64,000 nt of DNA from JADHUC01 sp964623055 (GTDB taxonomy: Bacteria > Planctomycetota > Planctomycetia > Pirellulales > Pirellulaceae), in the NCBI GenBank assembly GCA_964623055.1, contig CAZURK010000011.1:1-64000 (forward strand). Direction: 5' to 3'. Below, piece after piece: positions 44,091 to 52,920 of the stretch. Position numbers and translations under genes: made by a program. The first letter of the stretch is position 1, and each line of letters starts with the position of its first letter. The notes under the pieces were generated by a model, which was given only the letters and a program-made list of their open reading frames with translations, did no database searches and was not told where the DNA came from.

Positions 44091-47000
44091 ATGAAACGTA
44101 TGCTCGCGTTGGCTCTTCTGTTGTCGGGCCCAGCACTTGGCGCTGAGGAGAATAAGCCAAGCGCGTTTGAACGGGCAATACGCAGCGGCCATGAAGCTTC
44201 GCAGTGGCAGGACTGGGAGTCAGCCCTCAGTGAATTCGAGCAAGCCCACAAATTGGCTCCGTGGAATCCGATGGTTATGCTGTTGCTGGCCGTGACTCAC
44301 GACCGGGCAGGCAACGAACTGCCAGCCATCTGCTGGTACCGGGCGTACCTTGCCGCCGCCCCCAATGCTCCCGATTCACAGCGCATCCTTAAACGAGTGC
44401 CTGTACTGGAGGCAGCGGCGAACCAGAAAGCCGAGAAATTGAAGGCATTGGCTCATTCCGCCCTGTTGGCAGCCGATCGACGAGAATGGTTCTATGAGGA
44501 ATCCGGACCACACGGGCAACCAGCTTCGAGGACTATTCTCTGGTACATGGTCCTCTGCGGCAGGATGAATGACCGGAAGACGGCAGAGTCGCTGTTTATG
44601 AAGCTCGAACCGGACCGGCAGGACTACCTGAAGGCCGCTCTCGCCATCGGCCTGGCAAGAGGAAACCATTTTGAAGGCGCTTCGCAGGCGGCCGGTTCCA
44701 TCTCCGGCGAATCGGTCCGATGGCACGCTTACATTGGCATCCTCATTTGTTTGCTGGAAGTGAATGGCGACACCGATGCGGCCTTGAATCTAGCCAACAA
44801 CCTTAAGTGGGAGAATTCCAAATTGAAAAAGGAATTCACCTGGCAGTTGTATACCCGGCTTGCCATCATCCATGCCCGGCGGGGCGAATTGAAGTTGGCG
44901 CGTGCGTACGTCAAGCTGATTCCCTCTCTTGGCAGCGGAGAAGCCAATCCTCTTTCACCGCTCTCTCGACCGCTGGAGCAAGTGCAGTTGCTGACAAAGT
45001 TGGGCAGCACACTGGCAATGGCTGGTGACTTGGAGACGGCACAAAGCATTGCCGAAGAACTTGACGATATGTCAATCCACGAGCAAGATGACGAAACATC
45101 GGCAATTCTCGCTCGAGTCGCTGCATGGAAGGCCTTGCTTCTGAGAAATATCCTGAAAGAAGCCGCTCTTGATGAAAACTCCGACCTTCTCCAATATATC
45201 CCCCCCTCGATCACTACCCCTGACTTAGATGCAGACCTGAGCAAGGCCGCAGCGGTTCATGCCCGCTGTGGAAACATTGAGACGGCCAAGAGAGTACTTG
45301 ATCTTGTACGTAGGGGTCTTAGGTTTGGCCAGAGTAAGCAACAATTGACCGAGGCACGGGATGCTATAGCGTCGTACTGCGTCGCATCAACGCGAGTCGG
45401 TGATGTCACCGAGGCCATGAGAATCGCGGGTTACGTTACAGACCCGGACGAGCGGGCGCGACTTCTGGGAAAAATCGCGGGCGCAAAGATCGAAGCAGGC
45501 GATCTGACCGGAGCGATCGTTATGCTGAAGTCCCCACCAAATGACGAGATGTTTCGTGAGATCGTTCAGGCGAAAGCCGCGAAAGGGGACTTCGACGGCG
45601 CCTTTGATTTGATCGAACGCCTCCGAGATGATACCGCGAAGTCCAAGGGGTATCGCGCCATCGCCATTGCCCAGGCTGCCAGGGACGACTATGCCACCGC
45701 CGAAAAAACGGCAGGAATGATCACTGATGAAGAAACGCGGCTGACAACACAAGCCGTCCTCGCAGCCGCCCAGGTCGAGTCTCTTGACGCAACGGTGATC
45801 GACGGCATAGCTAATGCTGTTTGGAAAAGAAACGAGATAAGGCACAAGTTCGATAGCTGGTACGACGGTCTAAGAGTGCCAGTCGCAGGAACAATGATGA
45901 AAAGGCCTCCCCGCGTGATCGAGCAGTTCCTGTCTGACGAACCCCAGTTCGACGAGTTGGCAACGTTGCTAGCGTGGATGTCGAGAACATATTCATCCGG
46001 TGCAAGCTGGTCAAGAGGCAAGACCGACGATGAGATATCTGATCTGGCTTTCCTGCTCGCAAGACGTGGTCAGTACCCCTCTGCCAAGTATGCAGCCTGG
46101 CACATTGTAGATGAGGTGATCGCTGCGCGTTGCTACGCACGCATTGCTGCGATACAGCATGAACAAGGCGAGATAATGGCCGCGCAGGAGACCATCCGTG
46201 GCGTGCTGAATTTGCTTGGTGGCGATCGTTCCGATGTTTATGTGGCGATCGCCGAGGAACTCGCGGAGGTCGGCGACATCATCGGTTTGAGTCGCACGGC
46301 ACAGCGGATGTTGCGCAATGTGCCATATCGCAACGAGCGAGTATCGTTTTGGCGCGTAGCTCACTTACAGCGCACTAACGGCGACGACGTGGGTGCCGAT
46401 GCCACGCTGAAAGCGGCAAAGGGTTTGAGAGTGACCGTACCGGTGGTTCGTGCGGCGTTGTCCCGAGAGCAATATGAATGGGTTTTAATGGCCCACAGGT
46501 GGGACATCATAGGCGCAAGTGTCTCCCTTGCTCAACCAGAAGGGAAAGAACCGATCACGGTGCTTACCACTCTTTGCCGGAAGATGAAGGATTACCTCGA
46601 CGGCCTGGAGGTGCTAAGTGAGAATTCGGCCCGGCGGGTTCGGCAATATCGTGAGAAGTCCATTGCGTTCTGCTCCGTCGGTGACTACGAACGTGCCGTC
46701 GGAGAACTCCGATCCGCGATTAAGGTCGCCCCCCGGTCGTCGCTTGTCCACAAGTCGCTTGCCAGGTTGCTTGCGAACTGTCCAGACGACAAATACCGCG
46801 ACGCGAAGCAGGCCTTGGATCACGCGAAGACCGCCTACGAATCGGTCAACCGGGAGGAACACTCGTACCTAGCTGCGCTGGCCGCGGCATACGCCGCCGC
46901 GGGAGAATACGATAGCGCCATAGAATGGCAGCGAAAGGCGTGCGACTTGATCCCACTCTTTGGATTTAGTACGTTGAGAGACGAATACCGTAACACCCTG

Positions 47001-47858
47001 GATCAATATCGATTGAGGAAATCCGATCTGGAATGGGCGGATGTGCCCGTTCCCGGATCGGAGGCCGAGGTCGCGAAGCTGCAGGGCTCGTGGCTGTTAC
47101 GCTCCGCGAGTCTCGCAGGCAAGCCACCAGTGGTGCCACGGGTGATTACAGTGCTCGTCTTCAAAGGGACCAAACACCGATTCGACTCTGCAGGTGAGGA
47201 GCAAAGGTGGGAACCGTTTAGAATTCACGCAAATACATCACCAACAGGTATCGATGGCAGGTATGGTCGGGCCGGCACGCTTACAGGGCTTGGCGTGTAC
47301 GAAGTAAAGGGCGACAAGCTCGAACTCTGCATGGCAGCCGATGGGGGCGCACGACCTCGATCGCTGCAATGTACGGCAGGCGCTAAGGAGACTTCTTTCG
47401 TGCTACAGCGATTCACGGACAGGGAAAGAGCGCAAACTGATGCGGAGTTCAAGAAGTTCGAAGGGACTTGGATTGTCCAAGCTACGACCCGTGATGGAGT
47501 CGACTACCCAAAGGGTGTTGGATTGGAGTTTGCGTTCAAGGGAAACACGATCGTACAGTACGACCCGAAGGAAGGCCGAGTGCACGATGTGGACACTTTT
47601 GATATCAACATCTTTTCGACTCCCAAGCAAATAGACATCCTAAGGAACTACCACGACAAGGTCCCTAACGACGCCAAGGATACGGACGAGCGCAAGAAGT
47701 TGAACAAAAGCCCCGGTATCTACGAATTCGAGGGAGACTCACTGAAGTTGTGCTTTGCCGAAACGAGAATGGATGAGCGCCCCGTCACACTCACCAGCCA
47801 GAAGGGCACAGACCAGTGGTCGACGGTACTGAAACGGTCCGAAGAACACCGGCAGTAG
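44091..47858 (+). CDS. Exported TPR protein with two C-terminal TIGR03067 domains (protein C)
   Basis: The 1255-residue protein is taken from ATG 44091, eight bases after AAGGGAG and 14 bases after the previous stop; this gives a signal peptide (MKRMLALALLLSGPALGAEE). Residues about 25-960 are TPR-like helical repeats (SQWQDWESALSEFEQAHKLA, LANNLKWENSKLKK, VGDYERAVGELRSAIKVAPR). Two TIGR03067 domains follow at about 990-1110 and 1120-1250 (KLQGSWLLRSASLAGKP with LGVYEVKGDKLELCM, and KFEGTWIVQATTRDGVD with GIYEFEGDSLKLCFAE). The junction VPVPGSEAEVAKLQGSW closely matches VPGTEKEVAKLQGSW in paralogue A, so this part descends from the same ancestor. Partner or ligand unknown. Confidence 0.88.
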   Translation: MKRMLALALLLSGPALGAEENKPSAFERAIRSGHEASQWQDWESALSEFEQAHKLAPWNPMVMLLLAVTHDRAGNELPAICWYRAYLAAAPNAPDSQRILKRVPVLEAAANQKAEKLKALAHSALLAADRREWFYEESGPHGQPASRTILWYMVLCGRMNDRKTAESLFMKLEPDRQDYLKAALAIGLARGNHFEGASQAAGSISGESVRWHAYIGILICLLEVNGDTDAALNLANNLKWENSKLKKEFTWQLYTRLAIIHARRGELKLARAYVKLIPSLGSGEANPLSPLSRPLEQVQLLTKLGSTLAMAGDLETAQSIAEELDDMSIHEQDDETSAILARVAAWKALLLRNILKEAALDENSDLLQYIPPSITTPDLDADLSKAAAVHARCGNIETAKRVLDLVRRGLRFGQSKQQLTEARDAIASYCVASTRVGDVTEAMRIAGYVTDPDERARLLGKIAGAKIEAGDLTGAIVMLKSPPNDEMFREIVQAKAAKGDFDGAFDLIERLRDDTAKSKGYRAIAIAQAARDDYATAEKTAGMITDEETRLTTQAVLAAAQVESLDATVIDGIANAVWKRNEIRHKFDSWYDGLRVPVAGTMMKRPPRVIEQFLSDEPQFDELATLLAWMSRTYSSGASWSRGKTDDEISDLAFLLARRGQYPSAKYAAWHIVDEVIAARCYARIAAIQHEQGEIMAAQETIRGVLNLLGGDRSDVYVAIAEELAEVGDIIGLSRTAQRMLRNVPYRNERVSFWRVAHLQRTNGDDVGADATLKAAKGLRVTVPVVRAALSREQYEWVLMAHRWDIIGASVSLAQPEGKEPITVLTTLCRKMKDYLDGLEVLSENSARRVRQYREKSIAFCSVGDYERAVGELRSAIKVAPRSSLVHKSLARLLANCPDDKYRDAKQALDHAKTAYESVNREEHSYLAALAAAYAAAGEYDSAIEWQRKACDLIPLFGFSTLRDEYRNTLDQYRLRKSDLEWADVPVPGSEAEVAKLQGSWLLRSASLAGKPPVVPRVITVLVFKGTKHRFDSAGEEQRWEPFRIHANTSPTGIDGRYGRAGTLTGLGVYEVKGDKLELCMAADGGARPRSLQCTAGAKETSFVLQRFTDRERAQTDAEFKKFEGTWIVQATTRDGVDYPKGVGLEFAFKGNTIVQYDPKEGRVHDVDTFDINIFSTPKQIDILRNYHDKVPNDAKDTDERKKLNKSPGIYEFEGDSLKLCFAETRMDERPVTLTSQKGTDQWSTVLKRSEEHRQ

Positions 47859-48010
47859 CTTCGGAAGTCGGCAGCCCATTTTAACCGCAGGCCTTCCGCT
47901 GCGCATCACTCGGTCAGGCACGACTCGCCATCGCACAGATCCGGGGGCAGCGTAGAATGGCCGTTGACGCCACATCTCTGTTTCACGCGTTTTCGACAAG
48001 GAGCAGTGCC

Positions 48011-48652
48011 ATGTTCCGGGACTTGTTGTTGTGGATAACGGTCGTTCTTGCCTCGGTTCAACTTCTCCCAACCGCCGGCGCGTTGGCGCAACCCGTCTCG
48101 CCACCAACCGAGCAGACGAAAAAAGGGCAGTCGGATTTTGGCAAAGCACTCGACGCATTCCTGAAGGAAGCCAGCCGCGAACACTTCGTCGCCCTGCGGA
48201 AACACGTTATCTCGCACGAAAAATACAGCCCATATTCCACGGAACTGAAAGACATTGCCAAGCTGGTTGAGAAGCGAACGTACGCGGCCGCCAAACAGAA
48301 GGCGCAAGCGGCGTTGCCGAATCTGCTGCTCAGCCCGCGACTGCACAAGTACCTGTACGTCATTGCCCGGGAAGAAAAGGACGAGAAGACAGCCAACGTG
48401 GAACGGCTTTTCTACCTCCGCTCGATCGAGGGTATCCTCGCAACCGGCGACGGCACGAAGGAGCGGCCCTACCTGGTGACCCGCACGTCGGACGAATACG
48501 ACGTCCTTTGGTACCTGAAGAAAGAATGTAAGACGCAGGCGCTTTCGAACGCGGATGGCAGATATCTTGACATGCTCACCTGCAAGGACGGCAGCGAGAT
48601 TTGGTTCGACATCACCGACGCGTTCAACACACTAAGGGCTAGAGCCAAGTAA
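48011..48652 (+). CDS. Exported DUF4919-like protein
   Basis: The 213-residue protein is taken from ATG 48011, six bases after AAGGAG. A signal peptide (LLLWITVVLASVQLLPTAGA) is followed by a helical region (FGKALDAFLKEASREHFVAL). The C-terminal 75 residues match the pattern of DUF4919: SIEGILATGDGTKERPYLVT, then SDEYDVLWYLKKECKTQALS and DMLTCKDGSEIWFDITDAFN. The family is of unknown function, mainly in Bacteroidota and planctomycetes. It follows the TPR/TIGR03067 cluster on the same strand. Confidence 0.78.
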   Translation: MFRDLLLWITVVLASVQLLPTAGALAQPVSPPTEQTKKGQSDFGKALDAFLKEASREHFVALRKHVISHEKYSPYSTELKDIAKLVEKRTYAAAKQKAQAALPNLLLSPRLHKYLYVIAREEKDEKTANVERLFYLRSIEGILATGDGTKERPYLVTRTSDEYDVLWYLKKECKTQALSNADGRYLDMLTCKDGSEIWFDITDAFNTLRARAK

Positions 48653-48691
48653 CTGGCCGCCATGACTTGCGGCAAGCGGAGCAGTTCGACT

Positions 48692-49099
48692 ATGGAAATT
48701 ACTCGTGTGTCATCCCAGGGTTCTGAGACCCTGGAGGAGTTCTACGAAGACGGTATGCTGCGCGGCGGTCTTGTCCAGGGCAAGAAGTCGTCCGCAATGC
48801 TCAAGTTGCTGGACCACCTTTGCCATCATGTGGCCGGTCCGCGCTTGTTCGGTGTGACGTCTCATTTTTCGCTCAACCTCGTTTCGGACGACGATGATTA
48901 TCTTCCGACGATCGTGCACATTGATGCGCAGCATGTTTTTGTCGACGACGACAACTACGGCTATTACATTGCGTACTCAATGCGTCCGGAAGACGCACCC
49001 TGGCCCGATGCGAAAGTGTCTGGCTACGCTCGTGACGTGCAGACCGCAGGCGTCATGATTTCTGAGGCATTGAAGCGAAGCGCCCACGGACCAACGTAG
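48692..49099 (+). CDS. Small hypothetical cytoplasmic protein
   Basis: The 135-residue protein (from ATG 48692; 48662 is an alternative) lacks a signal peptide. It begins EITRVSSQGSETLEEFYEDG, followed by GVTSHFSLNLVSDDDDYLPT and VHIDAQHVFVDDDNYGYYIA, suggesting an alpha/beta fold with an acidic surface. I do not recognise a family. It follows the DUF4919-like gene closely and may be cotranscribed. Confidence 0.55.
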   Translation: MEITRVSSQGSETLEEFYEDGMLRGGLVQGKKSSAMLKLLDHLCHHVAGPRLFGVTSHFSLNLVSDDDDYLPTIVHIDAQHVFVDDDNYGYYIAYSMRPEDAPWPDAKVSGYARDVQTAGVMISEALKRSAHGPT

Positions 49100-49213
49100 G
49101 CTCGTCTCCCGGGACTCGCTGATGGTCCGCAGGAATTCAGAGCCCGAATCGTATCAAGAGCCCACCGGATCACCTCATGTTCAAGAAAGACAGGTGGGAC
49201 ACAGGCCTGCATC

Positions 49214-49242
49214 TTGACACACGGATGCCTGAACCGTAGCGT
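49214..49242 (+). promoter_or_regulatory. Possible sigma-70-type promoter
   Basis: TTGACA at 49214-49219, a 17-base spacer and TAGCGT at 49237-49242 lie 58 bases before the ATG of the zinc-ribbon gene at 49300. The -35 box is perfect but the -10 box is poor. The rest of 49100-49299 shows nothing recognisable. Confidence 0.3.
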
Positions 49243-49299
49243 CAGTTACCGGGCTTATCGACGTTCTTAAATGGAGAGGGCTACGAAGCCTGCGATCCG

Positions 49300-49782
49300 A
49301 TGTCTGATTACATCCAGAAACTGAATTGCCCTCACTGCGATGAAGAGTTTTTCTTCGAGAAAGGCAGCCTCGCAGGTCTGACTCTAGCCTGTCCGAAATG
49401 TGGAGAGCCGATTCAGATGCCCGGCGTCCAGGCACCTCAACGTGCGATTCGCGACGACGCCCTCGATTTCGACTGCGAAATCTATGGGCATCACCCGGTG
49501 CAGGCCGAAGGACGGGTCCAAGGAAATCCCTTCTACTTCAGAGCGAAGTGGGATTTCTGGACCTTCACGGTTTGCACGAATGATGACGACCCGCAGATCC
49601 CTTCCTGCATCAATCCCCCACAGGACGAACCTGGTTTCTTCGAGGACGGTGAGCACCGAGGGTACTATTTGAGCGAGTATTTCGGTTCGGACACGGCGGC
49701 GAGCTACATGGAGTTGGATGTCGCCGAAACCATCATACGAGAATGTGTCCAACGGTTCATCGAGGCGCTTCGCGCCACCTGA
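49300..49782 (+). CDS. Zinc-ribbon-containing hypothetical protein
   Basis: The 160-residue protein starts MSDYIQKLNCPHCDEEFFFE and continues LACPKCGEPIQMPG, giving two CxxC pairs 23 residues apart, the form of a zinc ribbon. The following 110 residues contain Trp, Phe and Tyr-rich stretches (PFYFRAKWDFWTFTVCTNDD and GYYLSEYFGSDTAASYMEL). I do not recognise a family for the second part. It converges with the DUF4189 gene. No signal peptide is present, so it is likely cytoplasmic. Confidence 0.65.
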   Translation: MSDYIQKLNCPHCDEEFFFEKGSLAGLTLACPKCGEPIQMPGVQAPQRAIRDDALDFDCEIYGHHPVQAEGRVQGNPFYFRAKWDFWTFTVCTNDDDPQIPSCINPPQDEPGFFEDGEHRGYYLSEYFGSDTAASYMELDVAETIIRECVQRFIEALRAT

Positions 49783-49863
49783 CCGGCGGGGCAACCGTGC
49801 AGGCCGAGCATGGTCCCAGGCGCCTTCGCTTTGGCCACCAACAGAATAGGGAATGGGCGTGTC

Positions 49864-50397
49864 CTAATTGCCCGAGAAGACGCTGACGGCGATGTAGCAG
49901 TTCGTCGTACGTTTCCGGCATTCTTCAAGCGCGCGGCTTTTCGCGCACCCGGAACTCGTCGCCCAGGCCCAGCCGTACTTGCCTACCTCGTCGCCCAGCG
50001 CCAAGACGCACCAAGAATTGCGCGACCAGGCAACGATGCGCGCGTCTTCCATTGGGCAGTGTCTCATTGCCGTTTGTTCGGCGCAGCAACGGCTGCCGGA
50101 GCCGAAAGAGTAGCCGTACTTGCCGGTAGACGGCGAATAAGCGATTGCCGCGTACCGGTCGTAAGAGTGTCCGCGGCTAGACTGTTGGTTCTGGCTCTCC
50201 TGGTACTGAGGCCCACGCCTCAGCCGCACCCAAAATGGGTCATACCAGCCGCTTTCGTACCAACCTCTGTCCCAGCCGCCGGGATGCCGGTTACGGCGAC
50301 CTCGACGCTGGGCCCAAGCCGTCGGCGCGAGAGCGAGGACGCAGTGTGCCGTCAGTAAGACGGCCAGAAGTAACCACGTACCGCGAGAGATTCTCAT
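49864..50397 (-). CDS. Exported DUF4189 protein
   Basis: The 177-residue protein is taken from ATG 50397 behind a G-rich stretch; a start at 50475 would put 26 extra residues before the signal peptide (GTWLLLAVLLTAHCVLALAPTAWAQ, shown here as its parts GTWLLLAVLL and TAWAQ). A linker rich in Arg, Tyr and Gln follows. The C-terminal 100 residues fit DUF4189 (AAIAYSPSTGKYGYSFGSGS, ALGDEVGKYGWAWA, CRKRTTNCYIAVSVFSGN), with several Cys as in the family. The role is unknown; members are small exported or surface-associated proteins. Confidence 0.75.
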   Translation of the reverse strand: MRISRGTWLLLAVLLTAHCVLALAPTAWAQRRGRRNRHPGGWDRGWYESGWYDPFWVRLRRGPQYQESQNQQSSRGHSYDRYAAIAYSPSTGKYGYSFGSGSRCCAEQTAMRHCPMEDARIVAWSRNSWCVLALGDEVGKYGWAWATSSGCAKSRALEECRKRTTNCYIAVSVFSGN

Positions 50398-50650
50398 GAT
50401 GTGCCCCCTCAATTCGAAACCGCCGTGCGACACTCGGCGAACCGTGCGCCCGGACTGGTGGCTATCGGTCAACATGCAAAGGATGTACCGTCCGTTCAGT
50501 CGCTCGCGAGAGAAACGGCGGAACGCAAAGCAAGCAAGCCAGTTGCGCCATGCTCTCCCGAACGGTTGATGATATTACGGATCTTGGCTGTGTAGTCGGA
50601 CGGACTACGGCCGAGTGGCTCTCATGACGACAGACCGATAAGGAAGCCAG

Positions 50651-50911
50651 ATGGCAGACATTCCAAATGAGCTGAAAAGCGCGTTAGAGCTTGACAAGAA
50701 CGGCGATTGGGACGGTGCCCATAGGGTTGTCCAGGAGATCGAATCGACGGACTCGTATTGGATTCACGCTTACCTGCACAGGAAGGAAGGCGATTTGGGG
50801 AACTCGCAATACTGGTATCGCCGAGTGGGGAAGACCATGCCGGAATACGGTTTGGATCAAGAATGGACTGAGTTGCACGAGTGCGTCAGCTCAAAGTCTG
50901 ATCAGGGCTGA
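50651..50911 (+). CDS. Small conserved protein of unknown function
   Basis: The 86-residue protein starts seven bases after AAGGA and has no signal peptide. It is helical and acidic: PNELKSALELDKNGDWDGAH, VVQEIESTDSYWIHAYLHRK, LGNSQYWYRRVGKTMPEYGL. The WIHAYLHRKEGDLGNSQYWY part resembles a widespread small hypothetical protein found in several phyla. No function is known to me. Its stop lies 35 bases before the ferritin start, so the two may be cotranscribed. Confidence 0.7.
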   Translation: MADIPNELKSALELDKNGDWDGAHRVVQEIESTDSYWIHAYLHRKEGDLGNSQYWYRRVGKTMPEYGLDQEWTELHECVSSKSDQG

Positions 50912-50946
50912 CCTGCTCGCGTTGTTCCAGATTCTAGGAGACCACT

Positions 50947-51552
50947 ATGAGAATTTTGAAACCTACGCTGCTGCTTTCATTCTTGACTTGCGTTCTTTGC
51001 GGTGCGAATGCGACCTGCCAGGAGAACGACAGCCGGTTGGACAAGGAATTGGAGGGGACCTTGAACAAGCAGATCAACGAAGAGATGTTTTCCTCGTATC
51101 TGTACCTCTCCATGGCTGCCTATTTCGAGTCCGCGAATCTGCCGGGATTTGCCAACTGGATGCGGGTACAGACGCAGGAAGAGACCCGGCACGCCATGAT
51201 GTTTTTCGATTACGTCAACAGACGCAACGGCCGGGTTATCCTCACCAAGATAGAGGCTCCTCAAACGGAATGGGAATCGGCACTGGATGCGTTTGCTGCG
51301 GCCTATAGACACGAGAAGCACATCAGCGAATGCATTCGGGCGTTAGTGAAACGGGCCCGTCAAGTGGATGATGACTCGACCGACAACTTCCTGCAGTGGT
51401 TTGTGGCCGAACAGGTCGAGGAAGAGGATTCGACCTACAGAATAGTCCAACAGCTCAAGCTGATCGGGGACGATCGAGCCGGACTCTTCCTTCTTGACCG
51501 CGAGTTGGCAAAGAGAGTTCTCCCGCCAAACCCGGCACCTGCGGCTTTGTGA
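50947..51552 (+). CDS. Ferritin with an N-terminal signal peptide
   Basis: The 201-residue protein starts at ATG 50947, seven bases after AGGAG, so the signal peptide (PTLLLSFLTCVLCGANA) is real. The mature part is a full ferritin four-helix fold. Using E. coli FtnA numbering, all ferroxidase ligands align: Glu46 (17), Glu79 (50), His82 (53), Glu123 (94), Glu155 and Gln156 (126 and 127) and Glu159 (130). Ferritin stores iron by Fe(II) oxidation, normally in the cytoplasm. An exported, apparently active ferritin is unusual; it could work in the periplasm or in a specialised compartment. There is no lipobox. It lies 35 bases after a small conserved protein. Confidence 0.92.
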   Translation: MRILKPTLLLSFLTCVLCGANATCQENDSRLDKELEGTLNKQINEEMFSSYLYLSMAAYFESANLPGFANWMRVQTQEETRHAMMFFDYVNRRNGRVILTKIEAPQTEWESALDAFAAAYRHEKHISECIRALVKRARQVDDDSTDNFLQWFVAEQVEEEDSTYRIVQQLKLIGDDRAGLFLLDRELAKRVLPPNPAPAAL

Positions 51553-51635
51553 CATGATTCGCGTTGTGGATCCGTAACCGACGGCCCTCAGCGTCGAGGC
51601 GAATTGCTGGCCTGACCGGGCAAGACGCGAGCCAT

Positions 51636-52811
51636 TCAGATCTTGTTCAACAATGCCTTCAGTTTCAGGGCCGGCAGGCCACGTTCCCACTGGCTGATGA
51701 TTGTGGCAACGTTGGCCTCGGCCATGATGGCCCCAACAGATCCAGACCGTACTAACTCCAACTGAGCGGCCAACTCCTGGCTCCAACGCCTATATTGGGC
51801 GGCAGCTTCCTTATCTTCCGGCACAGACGCGAGCACCTGTTGGATCTCCGCCTGTTTTTGGGCCAGCGGCCAATTGGCGCGGCTGGGGTCGGTGAACGCG
51901 AGAGTCGTCAATTCATCAAGCAACGGTTTTGCCCGCCCACGCAAATCAGCCTTCGCTGTCTCGTTCTTCTTGCCGGCGTAGTCGAAGAAGACGAAGCGGA
52001 ATTCACGTAGCATGGGCTTGAGGTCGAACAACGTTTCGATGCCGTAGCTGCCGACGGTGAAACCCGCCTTCTCGGTCTGGTCGGGGATCCACAGCATCGC
52101 GCACGGACCGACGCCGCTGCGCGTGGTACCGATGTAGCCTGCATCGTAGACGCGGTCGTAGTAGAGGGTCCACCATTCCTTCTCGACATCCAGCACAGCG
52201 CGGTCCCCTTGGGCGAAGTCTCGTGTGGCGGTTAGCACGTGACGACGTCCGTCCTGGATGTAACCCGAGGGGTAACAACGCGTCCGAACCTGCACGGACG
52301 TGATCTCCTGTTTCGGCTCGAACAGCACTTGAGCGTATACACAATCCCCGCCGGCCTTGGCGACGAAACGCACGCGGACGACGGCCTGTGAAACATCGAA
52401 CACAAAGTCCGCAGTGCCTCGGTCCTCGGTACTGCGCCCGGTCAGCGAATGGATCAGCTTGCCGCCGATGCTCTTCCCGTTGAGCCGCAGGTCGAGGAAG
52501 CCACCCGCGTACCAGTTTTGATTCGACGGCTGAGGCATGCCGATATAGCCCTCGCCCGGAATGGCCGCCTGTGGGTCCTTCGGATCTCGGGCGACCGTGT
52601 AACGCAGGCCGTACGTGTGCGTCGCTGTGTCCATCACGATCGTCTGCTGATGGCGTTGGAGGTCGATGACGTGCGCGGGTGCTCCGGGACCAATCGTCGC
52701 GGTTTGCACTCCCGAGTCGGTGACGAGCACCTGCGGCGGTTCTTGCGCCAGCGACAAGCTGCACAAGATCAGAGACACACAGGACGCTACGATCATATGA
52801 AGCCGCTTCAT
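51636..52811 (-). CDS. Exported protein of unknown function
   Basis: The 391-residue protein is taken from ATG 52811 after AAGGAG, with a signal peptide (MIVASCVSLILCSLSLAQ). The mature part is beta-rich: TYGLRYTVARDPKDPQAAIP, GFLDLRLNGKSIGGKLIHSL, VVRVRFVAKAGGDCVYAQVL, WWTLYYDRVYDAGYIGTTRS. The last 100 residues are helical. It is on the same strand just after the GH42-like glycosidase, so a role in the same carbohydrate system is likely. I do not recognise a family; a sugar-active beta-sandwich (for example GH-like without clear catalytic residues) is one option. Confidence 0.65.
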   Translation of the reverse strand: MKRLHMIVASCVSLILCSLSLAQEPPQVLVTDSGVQTATIGPGAPAHVIDLQRHQQTIVMDTATHTYGLRYTVARDPKDPQAAIPGEGYIGMPQPSNQNWYAGGFLDLRLNGKSIGGKLIHSLTGRSTEDRGTADFVFDVSQAVVRVRFVAKAGGDCVYAQVLFEPKQEITSVQVRTRCYPSGYIQDGRRHVLTATRDFAQGDRAVLDVEKEWWTLYYDRVYDAGYIGTTRSGVGPCAMLWIPDQTEKAGFTVGSYGIETLFDLKPMLREFRFVFFDYAGKKNETAKADLRGRAKPLLDELTTLAFTDPSRANWPLAQKQAEIQQVLASVPEDKEAAAQYRRWSQELAAQLELVRSGSVGAIMAEANVATIISQWERGLPALKLKALLNKI

Positions 52812-52920
52812 GTGTTTTCTCCTTGCAGCCATGGCCCATTCCAGTAGTTCTGCCCTACTAACCCGACGCGCCAGCGAGGGAATCCTCTATACGCTCCTCG
52901 CTCGCGCTTCGGGTTAGTGT

